From contig CANQLS010000073.1 of the NCBI GenBank assembly GCA_947624765.1, positions 1 through 7,430 of the forward strand: DNA of 7,430 bases, in the 5' to 3' direction. Shown one piece after another: positions 1 to 5,715 of the stretch. The notes under the pieces were generated by a model, which was not told the DNA's origin, did not search any database, and saw only the letters and a list, made by a program, of their open reading frames with translations. The number at the start of each line of letters is the position of its first letter. The stretch's first letter is position 1. The position numbers and the translations under genes were made by a program. This DNA is from an uncultured Clostridia bacterium (lineage in GTDB: Bacteria; Bacillota; Clostridia; TANB77; UBA1234).

Positions 1-1
1 T

Positions 2-982
2 TATAAGATTAATGAAATGAAAGATGGTTCTCGTGTCGTTGTCGTAAGACCAAGTATGTCAGAATCTTGGGCATTCTTCGTCAGAAAATTTGATATTCCA
101 AATGCGGTATTAGAAAACTTGATTAAGCAAGATGGTAAAGAATTTGTTATTCCAATGCTTAAGTTCTTAGTAAAGGGTGCAAGAGTTACAGCTCTTACTG
201 GTGAGCAGGGTTGTGGTAAAACAACTATGCTGATGGCTTTAATAAAATATATTTATCCAACATTAAACATAAGAGTACAAGAAACTGCTTTCGAATTGCA
301 CTTAAGAAAAGTTTATCCTAATAGAAATATTTTAACCTTTAGAGAGACAGATACTGTTTCTGGACAAGAAGGCTTGGATTTACAAAAGAAAACCGATGGT
401 GCAGTTAACATCTTAGGTGAGGTTGCAACAGATGCCGTTGCTGCTTGGATGATTCAGATGGCACAGGTTGCAAGTAAATTTACAATTTTTACGCATCACG
501 CTAAAACTTTTGATGATTTGATTTTATCTCTTCGTAACTCTTTACTTAAGATTGGTATGTTCAACAATGAAAAAGTTGCAGAAATACAAGTAGTTAATGT
601 TATGAACTTCGAAGTACATTTGAAAAAAGGCTTTGACGGTTCAAGGTATATTGAAAGAATTACAGAATGTATTCCTATTAAAGAAGGAAATCCATATACA
701 TATGATCATAATAATGAAACGACTATTGAAGGTAAGTTAGATAAGTTTATGGATAATGCTACTCATTATTTTACTAAGATTACTGAAACAGAAACTTATA
801 AAGCAGTTAATATTATTGAATTCGAAAATGGTCATTATGTTATAAAGAATAGAATTTCAGATGAAAATATTAGATTAATGAAAGAGAATATGTCTTTAGA
901 CGATCAACAAGCTTTTGAGGAATTTTTAAACCAATATTTCCAACTTAATAATACTAAGAGAAGACGAGTTGTTGTTGAGTAA
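2..982 (+). CDS. CpaF/TadA-family type II/IV secretion ATPase, 5'-partial
   Basis: This is the hexameric cytoplasmic ATPase expected to power pilus assembly through the membrane protein encoded next. The frame is open to the left edge, so the ATG at 17 is internal: the codons before it read YKINE and the N-terminal part typical of this family is missing. Numbering from that Met, the segment near 4-25 (GSRVVVVRPS, then FVRKFD) matches the region before the nucleotide site. Walker A is GEQGCGKT at 62-69. An acidic-box-like ETAFEL lies at 89-94. A Walker B-like ILGEV is at 132-136 and a His-box remnant THHA at 159-162. The C-terminal 95 residues are family-typical in position but not in recognisable motif. 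The usual GEVRG and TGH-containing His box are altered (GEVATDA, then FTIFTHHA). The stop is 26 bases before the next gene, which supports co-transcription. Family assignment is firm; the exact subfamily is not. Confidence 0.9.
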   Translation, partial: YKINEMKDGSRVVVVRPSMSESWAFFVRKFDIPNAVLENLIKQDGKEFVIPMLKFLVKGARVTALTGEQGCGKTTMLMALIKYIYPTLNIRVQETAFELHLRKVYPNRNILTFRETDTVSGQEGLDLQKKTDGAVNILGEVATDAVAAWMIQMAQVASKFTIFTHHAKTFDDLILSLRNSLLKIGMFNNEKVAEIQVVNVMNFEVHLKKGFDGSRYIERITECIPIKEGNPYTYDHNNETTIEGKLDKFMDNATHYFTKITETETYKAVNIIEFENGHYVIKNRISDENIRLMKENMSLDDQQAFEEFLNQYFQLNNTKRRRVVVE

Positions 983-990
983 TACGATAG

Positions 991-1000
991 AAAGGAAGGA
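991..1000 (+). promoter_or_regulatory. Ribosome binding site for the fused platform gene
   Basis: AAAGGAAGGA lies 8 bases before the ATG at 1009. It fixes this start as the first codon of the TadB/TadC-like gene. Confidence 0.75.
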
Positions 1001-1008
1001 TTGATAGA

Positions 1009-3366
1009 ATGAATTTGACGATGATATTAGTTTGCTTTGTAATAGTACCTCTTGTGCTTTTTGCAATTATCATTACAGTGTTCTTATTAAGACAAAAGAA
1101 AAATCAATCTAACCAGAGTGTTGTATTACAGCAAATGATGTCTAGCTCTAGTTCTAAATTTAGTCTAGATGTATTTTATCAAAAAGTTTATTTGGCAGTT
1201 ACTAGTATTCCTATTGTAAAGTCTTATGTATATAAGATTAGACGAAAAATAGAAATGTTTAATAATGATGATGAGTATTTAGTTCGTAAAGATACTGCTA
1301 AAATTGCTTTAAAAGGTATTGTTGTTACATTAATAGCTGCTATTGCTATTGCTATTATTAATCGTGAAAATTTATTTATGATGTTAGTTTCATTTATTGG
1401 CGTATTAGTTGTAATGGAAAATATTACTGATCGTATGGTAACTAAAATTGAAGATAAATTATTAAAACAGCAGCTAGAGTTATTTTCGGAAGTAAGACAT
1501 GCATTTCATGAAACTAACATGGTTGAAGAAGCTATTTATGAAGCCTCATTATTAGAAAATTATGAAGTTACTTTGCAAGCAGATAGAATTTATGAAATCA
1601 TGGTTTCAGCTGAACCAGAATTGGAGTTAGAAAAATATTACGATGTTGCACCTAACAGATTTTTAAAAGCTTTTGCTGGTATATCTTATTTAGCAAAAGA
1701 ATTTGGTGATAGAAAAGTGGGTGGTGTATCGTTATATTTAAAAAATATAAATAATATTACACAGGAATTACAATTAGAGGTTTTAAAAAGGGATAAGCTT
1801 GATTATTTATTTAGAAGTCTTACATTAATTGCATTAGCACCTATTTTATTCATTATTCCATTAAAAAATTGGGCTACAAATTCATTTGCTGCTACTAGAG
1901 ATTTTTATGAAGGTAAATGGGGGTTTTTAATTCAAATCGTATTATTAGTATTAATTTTTTTATGTTATGCTTTATTGAAAAAAGTTAAAGATACAGGTGA
2001 TCGTTCAGCACAGAGAATTAAAAAGAGCTTTACATGGCAAGAAGCATTATATCGCATCCCTTTTATCGAAAAAATCATTGATACACTTACACCGAATGTG
2101 GCTAAAAAAGAATATGTAAAAATCAGAAATTTATTAAAAGAAACTGCATCTCCATTAAAAATTGAATGGTTTTACGTTACAAGATTGGCGTGTTGTATTG
2201 TTTCGTTTTTCGTAACACTTGTTTTACTTGGACAATTACATAGTATGACTGTTAAGTCTGTTTTATATAATGCTACAACTGAAAAAGCAGTTTTTGGTCA
2301 AATGAGTGAATCTGATGAAAATGCTGCGAATGCTTTATCGTCTTTTGACCGTTTCTTTATTGATGACATGGTAGATGATAATACAATAATGCAAACTGTT
2401 AGAAATGGTTCTGAAGATGAGGCTATTGAAATGATTGCAACGCAGATTAGAATAATTAATGAAACACCTTTATCAGAAGAGGAAGCACGTGTTAAATCTG
2501 AAAGAATATATAAAGAATTAAAACAAAAAAATAGTTTGATAAATCCTAATAAGGCAAAATTGCAAAGGGCGATTTTAGATTCTAGAATTGAATTACCTCG
2601 TAATGAATTTGTTAAAGAATTAGCTAATGAAGTATATGATTTAATTAGAGAAAATTCTAAAAATAGGGAAGTTAGTTTAGAAATACTTGATGAGGCAATT
2701 ATAGAAGTAAGTAAAATTCCAATGTCAGAATCTCAGATTCAGTCAAATGCTCAGAGAATTTATGAGAAGTTAAAGATTTTATCAAGTCAATATATGAAAT
2801 GGACAGAAGTGTTGTTTGCTATATTGATTGCTTGGTTTATGTATTTTGCACCAGTTATAGTTCTTCGTTTTCAGAGAAAGATGCGTGCAATGGAAATGGA
2901 AGATGAAGTAATGCAATTCCAAACTATAATTTTAATGCTTATGCATATTGAAAGAATTTCGGTTGAGTACATTATTGAATGGCTAGAGAGATTTGCAAAT
3001 ATATTTAAAGAGCCATTGTCTACTTGCTTAAATAACTATGAAAGTGGTGCTATAGAGGCCCTTGAGCAATTAAAAGAAGAGGCACCTTATAAACCGTTTG
3101 TTAGAATAGTTGAGAGTTTGGAATCAGCAGTTGAAAATGTTAAAATTACTGATGCTTTCGATGAATTAGAAACAGAAAGAGCATTCTTCCAAGAGAAGAG
3201 GAAAGAAGCTAATGAGCGTTTAATTAATCGAAAGGCAAGAATAGGAAAAGTTTTAGGATTTACACCAATGATATTTCTTTTTGTAGGATATTTAATTTTA
3301 CCACTAATTTGGGTAAGTGTTGTAGATATGGGTTCTTTCTTCAATCAAATGGGTGGTATGTTATAA
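1009..3366 (+). CDS. Fused TadB/TadC-like pilus assembly membrane platform (two T2SSF-like modules)
   Basis: This is the inner-membrane platform that the ATPase would act on. At 785 residues it is more than twice the usual length of TadB or TadC alone. Predicted helices lie near 4-27, 101-118, 121-136, 270-284, 306-323, 388-408, 600-618 and 748-770. The first T2SSF-like cytoplasmic module is about 150-269 (LELFSEVRHAF, VEEAIYEAS, FGDRKVGGVSLYL). The second is about 620-747 (FQTIILMLMHIERISVEYII, ALEQLKEEAP, then a charged helix before the last membrane span). Between spans 388-408 and 600-618 sits a charged, helical region of about 190 residues that should face outside if both modules are cytoplasmic. 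It holds a weak internal repeat (see findings). A tandem T2SSF protein is also the architecture of the archaellum protein ArlJ. The start is supported by the ribosome site at 991-1000. The family-level role is confident; the fusion interpretation rests on motif reading only. Confidence 0.85.
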   Translation: MNLTMILVCFVIVPLVLFAIIITVFLLRQKKNQSNQSVVLQQMMSSSSSKFSLDVFYQKVYLAVTSIPIVKSYVYKIRRKIEMFNNDDEYLVRKDTAKIALKGIVVTLIAAIAIAIINRENLFMMLVSFIGVLVVMENITDRMVTKIEDKLLKQQLELFSEVRHAFHETNMVEEAIYEASLLENYEVTLQADRIYEIMVSAEPELELEKYYDVAPNRFLKAFAGISYLAKEFGDRKVGGVSLYLKNINNITQELQLEVLKRDKLDYLFRSLTLIALAPILFIIPLKNWATNSFAATRDFYEGKWGFLIQIVLLVLIFLCYALLKKVKDTGDRSAQRIKKSFTWQEALYRIPFIEKIIDTLTPNVAKKEYVKIRNLLKETASPLKIEWFYVTRLACCIVSFFVTLVLLGQLHSMTVKSVLYNATTEKAVFGQMSESDENAANALSSFDRFFIDDMVDDNTIMQTVRNGSEDEAIEMIATQIRIINETPLSEEEARVKSERIYKELKQKNSLINPNKAKLQRAILDSRIELPRNEFVKELANEVYDLIRENSKNREVSLEILDEAIIEVSKIPMSESQIQSNAQRIYEKLKILSSQYMKWTEVLFAILIAWFMYFAPVIVLRFQRKMRAMEMEDEVMQFQTIILMLMHIERISVEYIIEWLERFANIFKEPLSTCLNNYESGAIEALEQLKEEAPYKPFVRIVESLESAVENVKITDAFDELETERAFFQEKRKEANERLINRKARIGKVLGFTPMIFLFVGYLILPLIWVSVVDMGSFFNQMGGML

Positions 3367-3367
3367 A
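3359..3367 (+). promoter_or_regulatory. Possible extended -10 promoter element ahead of the pilin array
   Basis: TGTTATAAA resembles an extended -10 (TGnTATAAT), followed by a 57-base leader up to the first pilin-like gene. The candidate -35 region (around 3340, TTCAAT) is weak. The 3367-3423 gap is the longest before 3424, where an extra promoter would let the filament subunit be made in excess over the ATPase and platform. In DNA this AT-rich such a match is easily fortuitous. Confidence 0.22.
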
Positions 3368-3423
3368 AGATATTTAAATTATGCATGTAAATTGCAATTA
3401 AAAATATAAAGGAGGATTTTATT

Positions 3424-3807
3424 ATGGATAATGCATCAAAAGCATTGATTATGGCAGGTGCCATACTTTTAGCAGTAGCAATTGTTGGTTTAGGAGTATA
3501 TTTATTTTCATTATCACAAGGTTTAATCGATACAGCTGAAGCTTCATTAAATGGACTTTCTGTTGATTTACAAAACAATGAATTATTAAAATATGAAGGA
3601 GAAAACAGAAGAGGTTCACAAGTACGTAAATTAATGAACAGCGTTAAATATTTGGCAGATAAATGGCCTATTGAATTAAAATATACTGATGATAGTCTTG
3701 ATGAAGATGATTATAGCAATATTAAGAGTGGAAAATTATATACTGTTGTAATGACTACAGATCCGGATTCAGGATATGTGGAAAAAGTTAAGATTACTGC
3801 ACAATGA
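3424..3807 (+). CDS. Pilin-like small membrane-anchored protein (array member 1)
   Basis: This 127-residue protein begins MDNASKALIMAG and has an almost immediate hydrophobic helix at about 8-29, then a short, soluble, probably external domain. It has the geometry of a type IV pilin without a long basic leader, and no classical G/xxxxE prepilin peptidase site is seen. The core block at 50-75 (NNELLKYEGE, GSQVRKLMNSV) recurs nearly unchanged in the protein at 3930-4343. The N-terminus recurs at 4344 and, more weakly, at 4772. A strong AAAGGAGG site (3408-3415) lies 8 bases before the ATG, the best ribosome site in the operon, as expected of an abundant subunit. Its position right after the platform gene suggests it is the major pilin. 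That role is inferred; no named family was recognised with certainty. Confidence 0.8.
   Translation: MDNASKALIMAGAILLAVAIVGLGVYLFSLSQGLIDTAEASLNGLSVDLQNNELLKYEGENRRGSQVRKLMNSVKYLADKWPIELKYTDDSLDEDDYSNIKSGKLYTVVMTTDPDSGYVEKVKITAQ
3553..3645 (+). repeat. Direct repeat copy 1 inside the first pilin-like gene
   Basis: This block pairs with 4068-4157. By hand alignment 82 of 90 aligned bases match, with one 3-base gap, and the last 36 bases (3610-3645) are identical. The repeat lies wholly within coding sequence and encodes the conserved core of the external domain. Confidence 0.85.
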
Positions 3808-3914
3808 TTATGAAAAATTTATTGAAGATATTATTAATTATCATTTTAGCGTTTGTAGGTATTAGATTTATAGTAAAACTATTTGTTTTCTTCAGTTCGA
3901 ACTTTTTATTTTGA
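3804..3914 (+). CDS. 36-residue single-helix membrane peptide
   Basis: This short ORF starts at an ATG overlapping the previous stop as ATGA, a typical translational coupling arrangement; a second in-frame ATG lies at 3810. The product is two Lys-flanked hydrophobic stretches (MKNLLKILL, RFIVKLFVFF), essentially one membrane helix with no soluble domain. Read from the second Met, it aligns without gaps to the first 24 residues of the next gene, with 10 identities including K6 and IVKL at 21-24. It ends at a TGA that overlaps the ribosome site of the next gene. It may be a real small membrane protein, or a remnant of a truncated pilin paralogue whose soluble domain was lost. The overlapping start and end favour translation, but there is no independent evidence of function. 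Confidence 0.5.
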   Translation: MIMKNLLKILLIIILAFVGIRFIVKLFVFFSSNFLF

Positions 3915-3929
3915 AAGGCGGATTTCCTA

Positions 3930-4343
3930 ATGAAACAAGTTTTAAAAAACATTATAAAAATAGCAATTGTTGTGATTTTTATTGTAGTAATTGTAAAACT
4001 GGGTATTGGAATTTATTTATATTGCAAAGCACAACAAGTTATTAATACGGCTGAAATAAACTTAACTGGACTTTCTACTGATCTTCAAAATAATGAATTA
4101 TTGAAATATGAAGGAGAAATTAGAGGTTCACAAGTACGTAAATTAATGAACAGCGTTGAATATTCGTCTAAAAACTGGCCTGTTTCATTAACTTATGCGG
4201 AAGGAAGTATTAATACAACGGAAGGAATAAAAAGTGGAGCTGTTTACTTAGTATCTTTTGAGAAAGACGAACAAACAGGTTATGTTACTAGTGTTATGAT
4301 TGTAAAAAAACCAGTTGAGAGTGACGAAGGAGATGAATTTTAA
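3930..4343 (+). CDS. Pilin-like protein, chimeric paralogue of array member 1
   Basis: This 137-residue protein has a Lys-rich N-terminus (MKQVLKNIIK), one helix at about 8-31 with Lys at 23, and an external domain. From about residue 25 to about 125 it aligns throughout with the protein at 3424-3807, including INTAEINLTGLSTDLQ, NNELLKYEGE, GSQVRKLMNSV and IKSG. Residues 1-24 instead resemble the small ORF just upstream and lack the MDNASKAL start of its sisters. The C-terminus is acidic (ESDEGDEF). The ribosome site AAAGGCGGA (3914-3922) is 7 bases before the ATG. The gene ends directly against the next start (TAAATG). It is probably a minor or alternative pilin. Paralogy is visible in the sequence; the role is inferred. 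Confidence 0.8.
   Translation: MKQVLKNIIKIAIVVIFIVVIVKLGIGIYLYCKAQQVINTAEINLTGLSTDLQNNELLKYEGEIRGSQVRKLMNSVEYSSKNWPVSLTYAEGSINTTEGIKSGAVYLVSFEKDEQTGYVTSVMIVKKPVESDEGDEF
4068..4157 (+). repeat. Direct repeat copy 2 inside the chimeric pilin-like gene
   Basis: This is the partner of 3553-3645, lying about 515 bases downstream in the same orientation. The 36 bases at 4122-4157 are identical to 3610-3645. The flanking coding sequence diverges much more, so the core is either recently copied or held by gene conversion. Confidence 0.85.
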
Positions 4344-4751
4344 ATGGACAATGCCTCAAAAGCACTTGTAATAGCAGGTGGTATTTTAATAGCGGTTGCT
4401 CTTATTAGTCTTGCATTGTATATGTTTGCGAGTGCTAGAGGTTTAGTTGACACTTCTAATACTATTCTTGAGCAATCACAAATAGAAAGTTTTAATCGTT
4501 TCTATTTTAGTTATGCTCCAAATGGCTTTGGCAAAGAGAGCCCTATAACTGGATTAGATGCTTATAATATTTATCGCAAAGTTACAAATGATAATAATTC
4601 AGAAACAGTTTATAATACCATTGATTTGGAGTATCAAAATGTTATACCCGATGAACTAGAGGATTCTAGTAATTATTTTAATGATTACAGTGTAATATTG
4701 TATGATCGTAATGGTGATACTGCAGTCGATGAAATATTAATTAAAAAGTAA
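4344..4751 (+). CDS. Pilin-like small membrane-anchored protein (array member 3)
   Basis: This 135-residue protein begins MDNASKALVIAGG, close to the first array member (MDNASKALIMAG), and has a helix at about 8-29. Its external domain differs from the two upstream proteins. It has FNRFYFSYAP at about 50-59, ITGLDAYNIYRKVTNDNN at about 68-85 and a strand-rich end (VILYDRNGDTAVDEILI). The FxxY and DAYNIYRKV stretch seems to occupy the same position as the YEG and GSQVRKLMNSV block of the sisters. The ATG follows the previous stop directly, and AAGGAG (4327-4332) lies inside the upstream gene, so translation is probably coupled. It is likely another filament subunit or a minor pilin; which one cannot be told from sequence. 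Confidence 0.8.
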   Translation: MDNASKALVIAGGILIAVALISLALYMFASARGLVDTSNTILEQSQIESFNRFYFSYAPNGFGKESPITGLDAYNIYRKVTNDNNSETVYNTIDLEYQNVIPDELEDSSNYFNDYSVILYDRNGDTAVDEILIKK

Positions 4752-4756
4752 TTTAA

Positions 4757-4764
4757 GAGGAGGT
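4757..4764 (+). promoter_or_regulatory. Ribosome binding site that fixes the start at 4772
   Basis: AGGAGGTG lies 7 bases before the ATG at 4772. An in-frame GTG at 4763 overlaps this site and so cannot be the start it serves. Confidence 0.8.
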
Positions 4765-4771
4765 GGGTGCA

Positions 4772-5203
4772 ATGGATAATTTAGGCAAAGCTTTGCATAT
4801 GGCAACAGGTGTGCTTTTATTTATTATTGCAATTACCTCTTCTATTATTTTATATAGCTCTATTATAGATTTTGCTAATACATCACTTGTAATTAGTGGT
4901 ATTGGAAATAGGGCAGAATCGATGTTAGGAGAAGGAAGTAATACTAGAGAGATCAAAAGAGCTGAAGTTATTATGGCTATTATTAAAATTAATTCTTTAT
5001 CTGTAGATAGTATAAATGTAATTAAAATTGATGGAAATACTGTTACTTTTAAGCCGGATGAAGAGGGTTATTTAAAAATTGATGATGCAAGAGTAGCAAT
5101 TAATTCACATGATTTTGAACGTGAAATTGGAATTAGTAATGATTCAATATATGAAATGACATTTAAAAATAATATTTTAACATATGAACAAAAGGAGGGA
5201 TAA
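4772..5203 (+). CDS. Pilin-like small membrane-anchored protein (array member 4, divergent)
   Basis: This 143-residue protein starts at the ATG, giving MDNLGKALHMATGVLL. That start fits both the ribosome site and the MDNxxKAL opening of the sister genes. The hydrophobic helix is about 9-29. A following stretch, GEGSNTREIKRAEVIMAIIK, is at the place where the sisters have YEG and the GSQVRKLM or DAYNIYRKV helix, so the same fold is plausible though identity is low. The remainder alternates short strands with acidic loops (INVIKIDGNTVTF), suggesting a small beta domain outside the membrane. It sits 20 bases after the previous gene, and its own end carries the ribosome site of the next. It is a probable minor pilin; the family link is weaker than for the other three. 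Confidence 0.72.
   Translation: MDNLGKALHMATGVLLFIIAITSSIILYSSIIDFANTSLVISGIGNRAESMLGEGSNTREIKRAEVIMAIIKINSLSVDSINVIKIDGNTVTFKPDEEGYLKIDDARVAINSHDFEREIGISNDSIYEMTFKNNILTYEQKEG
5191..5199 (+). promoter_or_regulatory. Ribosome binding site supporting a TTG start at 5206
   Basis: AAAGGAGGG lies 6 bases before a TTG codon and inside the last codons of the upstream gene. The nearest in-frame ATG (5224) would be 24 bases away and would remove the polar residues before the helix, so TTG is preferred. Confidence 0.75.
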
Positions 5204-5205
5204 TC

Positions 5206-5706
5206 TTGGAAGACTCATTAGCTATGATTTTTACTTTTATATTAGCTGTGTTATTAATGTTTTTATTTCCATTAATGGATACTTGGGAACGCCAAGATGA
5301 TATGTCCTATATGCTTGCGTATTCTAAAGTAGTAGATTTTGTGGATAGTGTTAGAAATACAGGGTATTTTACACAGGATATGCTTGATCAATTAAGTGAT
5401 GATTTAACTTCAACAGGTAATATATTTGAAATTCAAATGGAACATCGCAAATTAATTTATGGATCAAATGGTGGAAATCTTGTTACAGGTTATCTATATT
5501 CTTTTAATGACCAAATTGAGGAAGAGTTAGAAAAGAATAATCGATATGATAAATTTGATAAAGGAGATTATTTTTTTGTATCTATAAAAAATACTAATAA
5601 GACACAGTCAACTTTAATAAAAGAGTTTTTATATTCTTCATCATTAAGTTCACTTAAAATTGGTGTGCCTTATGGTGGAATGATACGAAATTCTACTAAT
5701 TTATAG
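5206..5706 (+). CDS. Minor pilin/pseudopilin-like anchored protein, TTG start
   Basis: This 166-residue protein starts MEDSLAMIF, has a helix at about 6-24 ending FPLMDTWERQDD, and then a helical stretch (LAYSKVVDFVDSVRNTGYFT) leading to a mixed domain. The long N-terminal helix running from membrane into a soluble stalk is the pilin/pseudopilin layout, but no prepilin cleavage motif is seen. It has no clear sequence similarity to the four array members. TGNIFEIQMEHR at about 70-81 looks like the first strand of the globular part. The TTG start is chosen on the ribosome site. Its TAG stop lies within the ribosome site of the next gene (TAGGAGG), so the two are tightly coupled. It is likely a minor or assembly-initiating component by position and layout; no named family was recognised. 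Confidence 0.72.
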   Translation: MEDSLAMIFTFILAVLLMFLFPLMDTWERQDDMSYMLAYSKVVDFVDSVRNTGYFTQDMLDQLSDDLTSTGNIFEIQMEHRKLIYGSNGGNLVTGYLYSFNDQIEEELEKNNRYDKFDKGDYFFVSIKNTNKTQSTLIKEFLYSSSLSSLKIGVPYGGMIRNSTNL

Positions 5707-5715
5707 GAGGAACTT

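Noticed and set aside
17..19. ATG at 17 as the start of the ATPase
   Set aside because: The frame is open to the window edge, there is no ribosome site, and the family's N-terminal region would be missing.
3390..3399. AATTGCAATT palindrome upstream of the first pilin
   Set aside because: A 10-base palindrome in DNA this AT-rich is expected by chance, and there is no second copy elsewhere in the window to suggest an operator.
3087..3578. Two minus-strand open frames at 3087-3344 and 3345-3578
   Set aside because: Both are antisense to strongly supported genes, have no ribosome site and encode no recognisable protein.
4763..4765. GTG at 4763 as the start of array member 4
   Set aside because: It overlaps the ribosome binding site itself; the ATG at 4772 restores correct spacing and the MDNxxKAL opening.
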